From NCBI RefSeq assembly GCF_035999195.1, contig NZ_DASYGY010000009.1:1736001-1800000 (forward strand): a stretch of 64,000 nucleotides of DNA, in the 5' to 3' direction. The stretch comes from Pseudoxanthomonas sp. GTDB lineage: Bacteria > Pseudomonadota > Gammaproteobacteria > Xanthomonadales > Xanthomonadaceae. Below the pieces are notes generated by a model. The model was not told the origin of the DNA and made no database searches. It worked only from the letters and a program-made list of their open reading frames with translations. The position numbers and the translations under genes are program-made. Position 1 is the stretch's first letter, and each line of letters begins with the position of its first letter. This document shows positions 51,217-60,350 of the stretch, one piece after another.

Positions 51217-51711
51217 TCAGTCCTCTGCCGCCGCCTGATTGCCGCCCTGCTCGGCCAGCATCGTCAGCTTCTCGTCGGTGGCTTTCTCTTCCTCCAGGGT
51301 CTCCAGCAGGGCGGCCAGTGCGTTCCTGTGGCCCAGTTGCTTGGCGAGGGCGGCCAGCGTGCCGTAACTGGCGATCTCATAGTGCTCGGCCTTTTGCGCA
51401 CCGGCGATCAGCGCGGCATCCCTCAGCGGGCCTTCCTCGATGGACTCGATGGCCTCCTTGCCCTCTTCCACCAGTCCCTCCATCGCCGCGCACTTGATGC
51501 GCTTGAGCTTGATGCCCAACTCCTCCACCAGTGTGTCGATGCGCTCGATCTGTCCCTGCGTCTCTTCCAGATGGAAGGTGAACGCCTCTGCGAGATCGGG
51601 GTTCGAGGTCGCGCGTGCAAGACGGGGAAGCGCCTTCGTCAGTTGCTTCTCGGCGCTGTAGATGTCGGAGAGTTCATGGATGAAGAGGTCCTGCATGTCT
51701 TTGATGGCCAT
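51217..51711 (-). CDS. DUF892/YciF ferritin-like protein
   Basis: 164 residues, all-helical ferritin-like fold: DLFIHELSDIYSAEKQLTKALPRLA, FTFHLEETQGQIERID, KAEHYEIASYGTL and EEEKATDEKLTML carry the Glu and His residues that can form a di-iron centre. YciF-type proteins are part of the general stress response of enterics. It heads the four-gene coupled unit ending at 48844. Confidence 0.94.
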   Translation of the reverse strand: MAIKDMQDLFIHELSDIYSAEKQLTKALPRLARATSNPDLAEAFTFHLEETQGQIERIDTLVEELGIKLKRIKCAAMEGLVEEGKEAIESIEEGPLRDAALIAGAQKAEHYEIASYGTLAALAKQLGHRNALAALLETLEEEKATDEKLTMLAEQGGNQAAAED

Positions 51712-51881
51712 CGCGGGTGCTCGCCTTGGAATGAGTGAGGCTCCACCCTAGTGACGGCGGCATGGTGAGGTTATGAAGAAGCGGCGGCCAACACGTCTCA
51801 CCGACATCGTCGTTGCGTGCTCACAACCTGTTGACCGGCGATGCGGGAGCTTTGAGATCCGCCCGTTATGAGATGCATGCC

Positions 51882-53045
51882 ATGAGAGCGTTGACCTACC
51901 AGGGCTCCAAAGACGTCCGCGTGGAGACGGTACCCGACCCCTCCATTGTCGAGGCCGACGACATCCTGCTGCGTGTCACGGCTACCGCCATCTGCGGCTC
52001 CGACCTGCACATCTACCGCGGCAAGATTCCCGGCATGAAGGATGGCGACATCCTCGGCCATGAGTTCATGGGCATCGTCGAGGACACCGGATCTGCCGTC
52101 ACCCGCGTCAAGCGGGGCGATCGCGTGGTGATTCCCTTCGTCATCGCATGCGGGCAATGCTTCCATTGCCTGCTCAACGAGTACTCCGCCTGCGAGACCA
52201 CCAACACCGGGCGCGGGGCTTCCATGAACCCCAAGAACATCAAGCCTCCCGCGGCGCTGTTCGGCTACAGCCACCTCTATGGCGGCGTCCCCGGCGGGCA
52301 GGCCGAATTCGTGCGGGTACCGAAGGCGAATGTCGGACCGCTTCCGGTACCGGATGTACTGAGCGACGAGCAGGTGTTGTTCCTTTCGGACATCCTGCCC
52401 ACCGGCTACCAGGCGGTGCTGAATGGAGGCGTCAAGCAAGGCTCGACACTGGCCATCTTCGGCGCGGGACCCGTAGGCTACATGGCAGCCGCCTGCGCAC
52501 GCATGCTCGGGGCGGAAACGATCTTCATGATCGACCACAACCCGTACCGCCTGGACTTCGCGAAGACGACGTATGGCGTCATTCCGATCAACTTCGACGA
52601 CGACGACGACCCCGCCGGCTCGATCATCGAAGCCACCGGCGGACGCGGCGTCGATGCCAGCATCGAAGCCGTGGGTTTCGAGGCCAAGGGCAGCGCCACC
52701 GAAACCCTGCTGACCACACTGAAGCTGGAGGGTTCGAGCGGCAAGGCGCTCCGCCAGTGCATCGCCGCCACCCGCCGGGGCGGAACGGTCAGCGTGCCGG
52801 GGGTGTACGCCGGCTTCATCCACGGCTTCCTGTTCGGCGACGCCTTCGACAAGGGCCTGACCTTCAAGATGGGGCAGACCCACGTGCAGGGCTTCATGCC
52901 CGAGCTGCTGGAGGCGATCGGTGAGGGGCGACTGGCACCGGAGGCGATCATCTCGCACCGCATGACGCTGGACGATGCTGCGCGCGGATACCAGATGTTC
53001 AACGATCGCGAGGATGAATGCCGCAAGGTCGTACTGACGCCCTGA
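51882..53045 (+). CDS. zinc-dependent alcohol dehydrogenase (formaldehyde-dehydrogenase-like)
   Basis: 387 residues, MDR family. Catalytic zinc ligands in TAICGSDLHIYRG and ILGHEFMG; structural zinc cysteines in CGQCFHCLLNEYSACE; NAD fold with IFGAGPVGYMAAACARMLGA. The overall look, including the insert NTGRGASMNPKNIKPPAA, is that of the glutathione-independent formaldehyde dehydrogenase-like group. The ATG at 51882 matches the family start (MRALTYQG); 51873 is also possible. No operon partner is clear. Confidence 0.93.
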   Translation: MRALTYQGSKDVRVETVPDPSIVEADDILLRVTATAICGSDLHIYRGKIPGMKDGDILGHEFMGIVEDTGSAVTRVKRGDRVVIPFVIACGQCFHCLLNEYSACETTNTGRGASMNPKNIKPPAALFGYSHLYGGVPGGQAEFVRVPKANVGPLPVPDVLSDEQVLFLSDILPTGYQAVLNGGVKQGSTLAIFGAGPVGYMAAACARMLGAETIFMIDHNPYRLDFAKTTYGVIPINFDDDDDPAGSIIEATGGRGVDASIEAVGFEAKGSATETLLTTLKLEGSSGKALRQCIAATRRGGTVSVPGVYAGFIHGFLFGDAFDKGLTFKMGQTHVQGFMPELLEAIGEGRLAPEAIISHRMTLDDAARGYQMFNDREDECRKVVLTP

Positions 53046-53077
53046 ATCGCCCCCTGCAGCAACACCCGGCGGCTCCC

Positions 53078-53830
53078 GTGAAGGCGGCGCGTGTCGGATG
53101 CGCGGGTTGGGCGACACCGCGCCCGTACCGGACGCTCTTCGGCGAGGGCAGCAGCGTGCTGTCCCGCTATGCCACGCGCTTCCCGATCGTGGAGATCAAC
53201 TCCTCGTTCTATCGGCCGCATCGTTTGGAAACCTATGCGCGATGGGCGGCGTCGGTGCCTGCCGGCTTCCGCTTTTCCGTCAAGCTGCCGCGGTTGATTT
53301 CCCACGACCTGGCCTTGCGGGGCGCCGCTCCCCCGCTCGAGGCGTTCCTGGCACAGACAAGGGGGCTCGGACGACACCTGGGCGGCTACCTGCTGCAGCT
53401 GCCGCCCTCACATGCATTCGATGCCCGCGTGGCGTCCGTCTTCTTCCGCCTGTTGCGGCGTCGCACCCAGGCGCCTTGTGCCTGCGAGCCGCGCCATGCC
53501 AGCTGGTTCACGGAGAAGGCCGACGCATTGATGAGGGAGCACGGAATCAGCCGCGTCGCGGCCGATCCCGCGGTGGTGCCTGCCGCCGCCACACCGGGCG
53601 GCCATCCAGGCTGGCCGTACTGGCGCTGGCACGGCGCGCCACGCATGTATTACAGCGACTATGACGAAGCAGCGCTGGCGGCGCTTGCCGCCGACATCGC
53701 GGCAAGCCAGGCGGCGACCTCGCCCTGGATCATCTTCGACAACACGGCCCACGGTTTCGCCACGGCCAATGCAGCGCGGCTGCAGGAGATCGTGCGTACC
53801 CGCGCAGCAAGGAAACGGGGACGTGCCTGA
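53078..53830 (+). CDS. DUF72 family protein
   Basis: 250 residues from the GTG at 53078, (beta/alpha)8 fold of the DUF72/YecE family: GCAGWATPRPYR, FPIVEINSSFYRPH, FRFSVKLPRLISHD, CEPRHASW and IIFDNTAHGFATANA. Its molecular function is not known. The nei gene starts 8 bases before its stop, so they are coupled; the family is often found with DNA-repair genes, which the context supports. Confidence 0.9.
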   Translation: MKAARVGCAGWATPRPYRTLFGEGSSVLSRYATRFPIVEINSSFYRPHRLETYARWAASVPAGFRFSVKLPRLISHDLALRGAAPPLEAFLAQTRGLGRHLGGYLLQLPPSHAFDARVASVFFRLLRRRTQAPCACEPRHASWFTEKADALMREHGISRVAADPAVVPAAATPGGHPGWPYWRWHGAPRMYYSDYDEAALAALAADIAASQAATSPWIIFDNTAHGFATANAARLQEIVRTRAARKRGRA

Positions 53831-54563
53831 AGGTCCTTCCCTGGTCATCATGCGGGAGGCCGCCGCGAAGTTCCGCGGCAAGACCGTCCGCGCCGTCACC
53901 GGCAACAGTACGCTCGATATCGCACGCATGCAGGGCCGACGCGTGCGGTCGGTCAGGAGCTGGGGCAAGCATTTCCTGCTGGAGTTCAGCGGGTTCAGCC
54001 TGCGCGTGCACATGCTGCTGTTCGGCTCCTACCGGATCGATGACGAGAAGCCGGCCGTCCCCCGGGTATCGCTACGCTTCGACAATGGCGTGCTGAACGT
54101 CTATGCGTCGTCCCTCAAGTACATCGAGGAACCGCTGGACGAGGTCTACGACTGGCGGACAGATGTCTTGTCACCCGAATGGAGCGCGACCCGCGCACGC
54201 GCCAAGCTTCGCGCACAGCCGGATGTCCTGGTGTGCGACGCCTTGCTGGACCAGGACATCTTCGCGGGCGTCGGCAACATCATCAAGAACGAGGTGCTGT
54301 TCCGTATCCGGCTGCACCCCGCCACGCCGGTCGGCCGGATTCCGCCGCGCCAGCTGGGCCGCCTGATCGCGCAGGCGCGTGACTACAGCTTCGACTTCCT
54401 GGCGTGGAAGAAGGCGGGCGTACTCAAGCGCCACTGGCAGGTGCATGCGAAGAAGACGTGCCCAGCCTGCGGCGGACCGCTTACGCTGGAGGAACTCGGC
54501 ACGCGCAGGCGACGCACCTTCTTCTGCCCGACGTGCCAGCACCATCCTGGTCGCAGCGGGTGA
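53823..54563 (+). CDS. nei: endonuclease VIII-like DNA glycosylase (Fpg/Nei family)
   Basis: 246 residues from the GTG at 53823. After processing, the N-terminus is PEGPS, with the catalytic Pro and Glu of the family. The H2TH region contains DQDIFAGVGNIIKNEVLF, and the zinc finger is closed by CPAC and CPTC near the C-terminus. It excises oxidised pyrimidines and cleaves the strand by beta,delta-elimination. It overlaps DUF72 by 8 bases and converges with the xth gene 10 bases away. Confidence 0.93.
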   Translation: MPEGPSLVIMREAAAKFRGKTVRAVTGNSTLDIARMQGRRVRSVRSWGKHFLLEFSGFSLRVHMLLFGSYRIDDEKPAVPRVSLRFDNGVLNVYASSLKYIEEPLDEVYDWRTDVLSPEWSATRARAKLRAQPDVLVCDALLDQDIFAGVGNIIKNEVLFRIRLHPATPVGRIPPRQLGRLIAQARDYSFDFLAWKKAGVLKRHWQVHAKKTCPACGGPLTLEELGTRRRRTFFCPTCQHHPGRSG

Positions 54564-54572
54564 ACGCGTCGA

Positions 54573-55370
54573 TCAGCGTTTGACCTCGATCCACGTGGGC
54601 GCGTGGTCACTGGCCTTTTCCAGCATCCTGACCCAGCGGTCCACACCCGCATCGATCAGGCGCTTCGCGAGCACGGGATTGGTGAGCAGGTGGTCGATAC
54701 GCAGCCCGCGATCCCGCTCTGCATGCTGGCGGAAATAGTCCCAGAACGTGTAGATGCGACTGCCCGGCCCGTGGATCTCCAGAATGCTGTCCGTCCATCC
54801 CTGCTGCAACAGCGTGGCGAAGGCCTCTCTGGATGCAGGCTGCAGCAGCGCATCCTTCCGCCAGCTCTTGGGATCGTAGATGTCCTCGTCCGTGGGGACG
54901 ACGTTGAAGTCCCCCAGCAGCACGACCGGGTGCGGGAGATCGACGAGCGACTGCGCATGCCGCTGCAGCCTGCCCATCCACTTCAGCTTGTAGTCGAACT
55001 TGGGACCGGGCTGGGGATTGCCGTTGGGCAGGTAGAGACAGCCGACGATGATCCCGTGCGCCGCCGCTTCGATGTACCGGCTCTGGTCGTCGCCAGGACT
55101 CCAGGGCAGTCCCCGTCGGCTTTCCACCGGTTCCTGTCCGCGTGCGAGCAGCGCTACCCCGTTCCATGATCGCTGGCCCTGCCATATGGCGCCATAGCCC
55201 GCGTCCGCCAACGCAGCCTGCGGGAACGCCGCATCCACGGCCTTCAACTCCTGCAGGCCGACGATGTCGGGCTGCTCCCGCTCCAGCCAGGTCAACAGGT
55301 GCGGCAGCCGGGTGTTGATGCCGTTGACGTTGAAGGTCGCAATCCTGAGGGCTTTCTTCCGGCGCGCCAT
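54573..55370 (-). CDS. xth: exodeoxyribonuclease III
   Basis: 265 residues of the exonuclease III/AP endonuclease type: RIATFNVNGINTRLPHLL, GLQELK with the catalytic Glu, LLGDFNVVPTDEDIYDP and SDHAPTWIEV at the end. It cleaves abasic sites and trims damaged 3' ends, a natural partner of the glycosylase opposite. The ATG at 55370 is chosen; the frame continues upstream only through the next gene. 5 bases separate it from the preceding gene on the same strand. Confidence 0.95.
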   Translation of the reverse strand: MARRKKALRIATFNVNGINTRLPHLLTWLEREQPDIVGLQELKAVDAAFPQAALADAGYGAIWQGQRSWNGVALLARGQEPVESRRGLPWSPGDDQSRYIEAAAHGIIVGCLYLPNGNPQPGPKFDYKLKWMGRLQRHAQSLVDLPHPVVLLGDFNVVPTDEDIYDPKSWRKDALLQPASREAFATLLQQGWTDSILEIHGPGSRIYTFWDYFRQHAERDRGLRIDHLLTNPVLAKRLIDAGVDRWVRMLEKASDHAPTWIEVKR

Positions 55371-55375
55371 GCGGC

Positions 55376-55744
55376 CTACCCACCCGAACCGGGCGCGGGC
55401 GCGTCCGGGTGGTGCGCATCCAGCCACGTCCAGGCGCGCGCCACCACGTCCCTGACCTCCGGCCACACGCGTGTGGAATCACCGCCCAGCTCGTCCCAGA
55501 GCACCTCCATCTCGGTATCGTCCTGCGGCAGCGCGTAGCTGCCGCGGGATACCAGCGCCAGTGCGTACGCCGGACACACGTCTCTCCACGCCAATCCCCT
55601 CACGTGTGCGTCGTGCCTGGCGTAGCGGTCGAACCCTTCGGGAATCGGGGTCATGCCCGGATAGTGCAGGCATCGTGCGACACCGCCAGCGGGCCGCAGG
55701 CGTTCCAGTAGCTCACGGAATCTTTCTGAATCGAACCGACCCAT
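55376..55744 (-). CDS. 122-residue hypothetical protein preceding xth
   Basis: Not recognised by family. 122 residues, mixed alpha/beta, with conserved-looking segments RPAGGVARCLHYPGMTP and WRDVCPAYALALVSRG. No membrane segment. The ATG at 55744 has GGAG 8 bases upstream; an ATG at 55759 is also possible. It is 5 bases from xth and probably in the same operon. Confidence 0.7.
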   Translation of the reverse strand: MGRFDSERFRELLERLRPAGGVARCLHYPGMTPIPEGFDRYARHDAHVRGLAWRDVCPAYALALVSRGSYALPQDDTEMEVLWDELGGDSTRVWPEVRDVVARAWTWLDAHHPDAPAPGSGG

Positions 55745-55813
55745 CGCGTGCTCCGACAAGGGACCAACAGGCAGTGGGGCATGTCCCGGGTCAACACGGC
55801 GTCAATCCGGAGA

Positions 55814-55843
55814 GACAGGGCCGGTGCGGACACCGGCCCTGTC
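55814..55843 (-). terminator. perfect 13-bp inverted repeat
   Basis: GACAGGGCCGGTG (55814-55826) pairs with CACCGGCCCTGTC (55831-55843) around a 4-base CGGA loop. It lies about 100 bases beyond the DUF488 stop (55942) and is the strongest hairpin in the window. On the minus strand TCTCTCC follows, so the T-tract is weak. Confidence 0.55.
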
Positions 55844-55941
55844 AAAGCGGCTCGTCCGGCGAGGATGGGAAGCGAGCCACGTCGCCAGTGTTGCGTGGTC
55901 GGCTTGAAGAGGATGTGACCCGCTGGACCGGATCGCGTTGA

Positions 55942-56526
55942 TCACGTCTTCGGCGGGTAAACGAGTACGCCATCCCGAATGCGCGCATCGACATTCAGCG
56001 GATGGGGTTTTGGCGCATCCTCGTCCAGAACATGCAGTACCGTCCATCCGCGCTGCACCAGCAGGTCTGCGATCAGGCGCCGATGGCACCGCCACCATAA
56101 CGACTCCGCGCACATCAGCGCGGTGCGCGCCTGCGGCGCCAGCGCGACGACCTGCGCAAGTCCTTCCGCGAACTCGGCGCTGGCCAAATGATCGGCATAG
56201 CCTTGGAAGGCGGCATTCCGCCATGCGCCGTTCGGCGAATCCTTCCGCGGTCGCCGCCTGCCGCCGAGCTGTGGCAGCCATCGATACGCGATGCCGGCGG
56301 AGCGGAGACTCGCCGCCATGGCCTCGCTACCGAACCAGGGATAGCGGCGAGAGCCGGGAAATCGGCGCACGTCTGCGATGGCCGCAATGCCATGGTGATG
56401 GAGCAGGCCCACGAAGGCATCGAGCGTCCGCGTGGAATGCCCGATGGTCCAGACGGTCGTGGCGAGTTCGTCGTCGCCCACCCCGAGCTCCTCGAGATGG
56501 CCAGGTGCGGAGGCCCTACCCGCCAT
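55942..56526 (-). CDS. DUF488 family protein
   Basis: 194 residues. Family motifs: VWTIGHSTRTLDAFVGLL, IADVRRFPGSRRYPWF and the C-terminal LMCAESLWWRCHRRLIAD. The conserved Cys and Arg make a rhodanese/phosphatase-like active site plausible, but none is proven. The start overlaps the ligD stop by 11 bases, so it is translated with LigD; a role in DNA damage handling is inferred from that. Confidence 0.88.
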   Translation of the reverse strand: MAGRASAPGHLEELGVGDDELATTVWTIGHSTRTLDAFVGLLHHHGIAAIADVRRFPGSRRYPWFGSEAMAASLRSAGIAYRWLPQLGGRRRPRKDSPNGAWRNAAFQGYADHLASAEFAEGLAQVVALAPQARTALMCAESLWWRCHRRLIADLLVQRGWTVLHVLDEDAPKPHPLNVDARIRDGVLVYPPKT

Positions 56527-59062
56527 CGCTCCACCGTGACAGATTCTGCTTGAGCGTTCCGATACCTTCCCACGGATCCTTGCGACGCCTTCTCAGTTTC
56601 GCGGGCACGTCATTGATGGTGAACGCGTCGGATCGGGTGAGCTTGGCCAGCTTGCTCCAGCTCAACGGCATGGCGACGGGCGCGCCAGGACGGGCCCGCA
56701 TGGAGTAGGACGCCACGGCCGTCGCGCCACGACCATTGCGGAGATAGTCGACGAAGATGCGGCGGTTGCGTTTGCTCTTGGTTGCCGTGGCCAGAAAGCG
56801 CTGAGGCTCCGATTGCGCCAGGGCGTCCGCGAACCCGTGCGCGAAGCGCTTGGTCAGGTCCCAGTCGCACCCGGGATTCAGCGGCACGACGACATGCAAC
56901 CCTTTTCCGCCCGACACGCGGAGAAAGGATTCGAGTTCGAGCTGCGCCAGCAGCTTGCGGATGTCCACGGCGGCGCGCTTGACCTCGGAAAAGGGAACAC
57001 CGGGCCCCGGGTCCAGATCGAACACCACCCGGTCGGCGCGCTCCGGCGCGACCGCATGCGAGCCCCACGGATGGAACTCCAGCGCGTTGAACTGCACGAG
57101 TTCCATCAGGCCCGGCACGTCCTCGACTACCAGATAGTCGGCCGCGACCCCCGACTCCTCCTTCAGACTGACGGCAGCGACCCGTTCCAGACCTGCCGTG
57201 ATGTGCTTCTGGAAAAAGCATGGCTTCGCGATACCGGAAGGACATCGGATGATCGATACCGGTCTGCCCTCGATTTCCGGCAGAAGATGCTCGGCGACGG
57301 CGAGGTAGTAGTCCCAGACGTCCTGCTTGGTGATCCTGTCATCCGGGAACAGCATCTTGCCTGGGCTGGACAGCGTCGGCAGCTGGGCGGCGGGCGGCGC
57401 CTTTCCGCGCTGCGGCGTCGCTGGCTTGCGTGGCCTGGTTGCTTTCGTGGTGCCCATGGTGTTCCCTCTGTCCGTATCGATGAGATCGGCGATGTCCTTG
57501 TCCGGGCGCACGGCCTTCAGCGAAGGCTGGCGGAGCAGCGCCTGTCGCCCGACACCGCGATAGAACACCTCGACGACGAACCGGGGCGCGAACCACGTGG
57601 CGGTACGCAGGTCCGTGTCGGTCGTGCCGACATGGGCGGTGGGTTTCCTGCTGCCACCCTCGCTCAGCAGGCCGGTAACCTGGCGCATGCGTTCGTCATC
57701 GAAGCCCGTGCCCACCCGGCCTGCGTAACGCCAGCCATGCTCCGGGTCGGGGCGCGCAAGCAGCAGCGAGCCGAAGCCGGTGCGACGACCTTTGGGCGCG
57801 GTGTAACCCACCACGGCGAATTCATCGGAAGCCAGCCGTTTGGTCTTCCGCCAGTCGTCGCTACGCCCTCCCTGGTAACCTCGGTCGGCGCGCTTGGAAA
57901 TGATGCCTTCGAAGTGCCGCCTGCCGGCCAGGTCGTATGCGGCGCTTCCCTCCCCTTCGATATGCGAGCTGAAGGCGAGGTGGCGCGGCGCGTTTTCCAA
58001 TACCGCCTGCAGCAGCGTCTTGCGCTCGAGAAGTGGCGCGGCCGTCACATCCACGCCCTCCAGGTGCAACAGGTCGAAGAGCGCATAGGTGAGTGCGCCC
58101 TGGCGCTCGCCGGACAAGGTGGCCTGCAGAAGATTGAAATCCTGCTTGGTGCCCGCCCCTGCGATCAGCTCACCATCCAGCGCCGCCGACGCAAGGCCAA
58201 GTCGTTCGATGGCCGCGCGAATCTCCGGAATCTTGTCCGTCCACTCCTTCGCGTTGCGCGACCACAATCGCACGCGGCCCCCGGCAATCGTCGTCAGGAT
58301 GCGATACCCGTCCCATTTGAGTTCGTGGATCCAATGCTCGCCTTCCGGCGGCGTGTCTCCAAGCTTGGCCAATTGGGGCTCGAACGGGCAGCTCGGCGGC
58401 CTCGACTTCTTCGCCCTCGTCAACGCACCTGCAAGCGCGGCCCAGTCCTTCCTGCGGCCCTTGCGGGTCGCCGGCAAGGCGCTGAGCTTCTTCTTTGCAC
58501 GCTTTCCACTGCCAGCGCGCTTGAGGTCTTCCTCGGGTGCAGCGGCCACATCAGCGAGCAGATCGTCCGCTTCCAATGTGCCCGCATACTCGTCCTTGTC
58601 CTTGAAGAGCAGCCACTGTGGCTGCCTGGCCGGTCTGCCCGACCGCACCAGATGCCAGCCACCCTTCAGTTTTTCGCCAAACAGCTCGAACCGGAGGTGG
58701 CCCTTTGCCAGCTGCTCCTCAGGATCGCCTTCGGTCGCCCACACCCCCTGATCGAATCGGGCAACGTGGCCACCGCCATACTGGCCCTTGGGAATCTCGC
58801 CTTCAAATGTCGCATAGTCCAACGGGTGGTCTTCCACCTCGACCGCCATGCGCTTGACGCCGGGATCGTAGCTCGGGCCTTTCGGGACCGCCCAGCTCTT
58901 CAGGGCATCCCCGACCTGCAGGCGGAAGTCGTAGTGCCGTCGGCTCGCATGGTGCAACTGGACAACGAAGATGGCACGCCCGGCCCTGCGCGGAAGCGCA
59001 CCCGGCTCCGGCTCGGCCGTCCTGTCGAAACGCCGTTTGCGCCGATAGTCCTGCAGCGTCAC
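56516..59062 (-). CDS. ligD: ATP-dependent DNA ligase D (phosphoesterase-ligase-polymerase)
   Basis: 848 residues in the Pseudomonas-type order. The 3'-phosphoesterase domain is at about 30-150 (VQLHHASRRHYDFRL, EDHPLDYATFEG). The ligase domain is at about 225-530 with the adenylated Lys249 in ELKWDGYR and the ALDGELI motif. The primase-polymerase domain runs from about 560 to 848 with DLDPGPGV and SGGKGLHVVVPL. A GTG start at 59062 fits the beginning of the PE domain. It repairs double-strand breaks by non-homologous end joining with Ku, but no ku gene lies in this window. 4 bases after the DUF3606 gene, 11-base overlap with DUF488. Confidence 0.96.
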   Translation of the reverse strand: MTLQDYRRKRRFDRTAEPEPGALPRRAGRAIFVVQLHHASRRHYDFRLQVGDALKSWAVPKGPSYDPGVKRMAVEVEDHPLDYATFEGEIPKGQYGGGHVARFDQGVWATEGDPEEQLAKGHLRFELFGEKLKGGWHLVRSGRPARQPQWLLFKDKDEYAGTLEADDLLADVAAAPEEDLKRAGSGKRAKKKLSALPATRKGRRKDWAALAGALTRAKKSRPPSCPFEPQLAKLGDTPPEGEHWIHELKWDGYRILTTIAGGRVRLWSRNAKEWTDKIPEIRAAIERLGLASAALDGELIAGAGTKQDFNLLQATLSGERQGALTYALFDLLHLEGVDVTAAPLLERKTLLQAVLENAPRHLAFSSHIEGEGSAAYDLAGRRHFEGIISKRADRGYQGGRSDDWRKTKRLASDEFAVVGYTAPKGRRTGFGSLLLARPDPEHGWRYAGRVGTGFDDERMRQVTGLLSEGGSRKPTAHVGTTDTDLRTATWFAPRFVVEVFYRGVGRQALLRQPSLKAVRPDKDIADLIDTDRGNTMGTTKATRPRKPATPQRGKAPPAAQLPTLSSPGKMLFPDDRITKQDVWDYYLAVAEHLLPEIEGRPVSIIRCPSGIAKPCFFQKHITAGLERVAAVSLKEESGVAADYLVVEDVPGLMELVQFNALEFHPWGSHAVAPERADRVVFDLDPGPGVPFSEVKRAAVDIRKLLAQLELESFLRVSGGKGLHVVVPLNPGCDWDLTKRFAHGFADALAQSEPQRFLATATKSKRNRRIFVDYLRNGRGATAVASYSMRARPGAPVAMPLSWSKLAKLTRSDAFTINDVPAKLRRRRKDPWEGIGTLKQNLSRWSDGG

Positions 59063-59066
59063 GTCT

Positions 59067-59243
59067 TCAGGCGCCGAGATGTTCCCGCACCGCCTTCACG
59101 CTCGGGCCGACGGCCTCCACGACCGAACGAAGCCTCTCCGGTGTGACCCTCAGTTCCTTCGACCAGTACTGGACCTCGTAATCCTCGCCCAGATTGATGC
59201 GGTCGCGGTCGGGCGACCCTACGTTGCGCTTGTCGTCGGTCAT
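59067..59243 (-). CDS. DUF3606 small protein
   Basis: 58 residues: an acidic/basic start (TDDKRNVGSPDRDRINLGED), then YEVQYWSKELRVTPERLRSVVEAVG and a short helix VKAVREHLG, the usual DUF3606 pattern. Function unknown. GGAGA lies 7 bases before the ATG. Leads the ligD operon. Confidence 0.9.
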   Translation of the reverse strand: MTDDKRNVGSPDRDRINLGEDYEVQYWSKELRVTPERLRSVVEAVGPSVKAVREHLGA

Positions 59244-59414
59244 CGTGGTATCTCCGATGGGTTTTCGCGTGGAGCGCCGCTCCTGCGGCATACAGTGCCC
59301 GGCATGGCGAATGCCACCGTAGGAGGCATCGCGTGGGCAGAAAGTGAAGCGGCGTGTGGGACTCCAGAATGTCCGACGCAAAGCGCAAAGGATGTCGTCG
59401 GTTGAGGAGCGCCC

Positions 59415-60347
59415 TTACCCGAGCCCAGTGTCCAGCATCATCATCAACACGAAGCCCGCGATCAGGCCGGTGGTCGCGAGACGTTCATGCCCCTTGCGAT
59501 GGGATTCCGGGATGATCTCGTGGCTGATGACGAACAGCATGGCACCTGCCGCAAATCCCAGACCCCACGGGAGCACCGCCAGCGACTGCGTTGCCACGGC
59601 GGCGCCCAGCACCGCCCCTATCGGCTCGATCACGCCGCTGGCCGCCCCGATGGCGACGGACGTCAGGCGCCGGTAGCCGGCAGCCAGGAGTGCGATCGCC
59701 ACCACCAACCCCTCCGGCACATCCTGGATGGCGATGCCAAGCGCAAGCGCGTTCGCCTGCGGCAGCCCCTCGGGATTGGCGTATCCGACGCCAATGGCCA
59801 GCCCTTCCGGAAGGTTGTGCAGCGCGATGGCCGCCACGAACAACCATGTCCGCCCCACCCTGTTGGAGGCTGCGCCTTCGACACCCTTGATGAAGTGCTC
59901 ATGGGGAAGCAAGCGATCCACGGCCATCATCGATACGCTGCCAACCAGGACCGCCACTCCAACGATTGCACTCGCGGGCGATACGCCCTCGATTGAAAGC
60001 GGGAGCCCGCGCGCTACCTCCAATGCAGGAAGGATCAGCGAGAAGGCACAGGCCGCCAACATGACGCCGGCCCCGAAGCCCAGCAAGGCATCCAGCCAGC
60101 GTTCCGACAACCGTCTCGACAGCAGGACCGGACACGCTCCCAATGCAGTCGCCATGGCGGCTATCGATCCCCCCAACAAAGCCTGCTGCATGGCGACGTT
60201 CGCCGCCACCGCGCTCCAGGCATGCGACATGAGGGAGGCCGTACCACCGATGAGGATGACGGCACCGAGCCAGCCCGTCAGGCGATGGCGCGATACCCAG
60301 AAGCGGCCGAGCGCGTCCGTGCCACCCTGCTCGCCATCGGCGGCCAT
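59415..60347 (-). CDS. ZIP family divalent-metal transporter
   Basis: 310 residues, eight membrane helices. ZIP metal site motifs HNLPEGLAIGVG and QDVPEGLVV are present in the fourth and fifth helices, with a His-containing cytoplasmic loop (LPHEHFIKG). It imports Zn, Fe or Mn. A tiny lipoprotein is encoded 3 bases upstream, and the divergent Mn catalase suggests manganese as one possible substrate (inference). Confidence 0.92.
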   Translation of the reverse strand: MAADGEQGGTDALGRFWVSRHRLTGWLGAVILIGGTASLMSHAWSAVAANVAMQQALLGGSIAAMATALGACPVLLSRRLSERWLDALLGFGAGVMLAACAFSLILPALEVARGLPLSIEGVSPASAIVGVAVLVGSVSMMAVDRLLPHEHFIKGVEGAASNRVGRTWLFVAAIALHNLPEGLAIGVGYANPEGLPQANALALGIAIQDVPEGLVVAIALLAAGYRRLTSVAIGAASGVIEPIGAVLGAAVATQSLAVLPWGLGFAAGAMLFVISHEIIPESHRKGHERLATTGLIAGFVLMMMLDTGLG

Positions 60348-60350
60348 GGA

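Noticed and set aside
59302..59316. GG-N10-GC match upstream of DUF3606
   Set aside because: Three mismatches to the consensus, lies inside a GGCAT-ATGCC palindrome, and is 59 bases from the start, unlike P1-P3.
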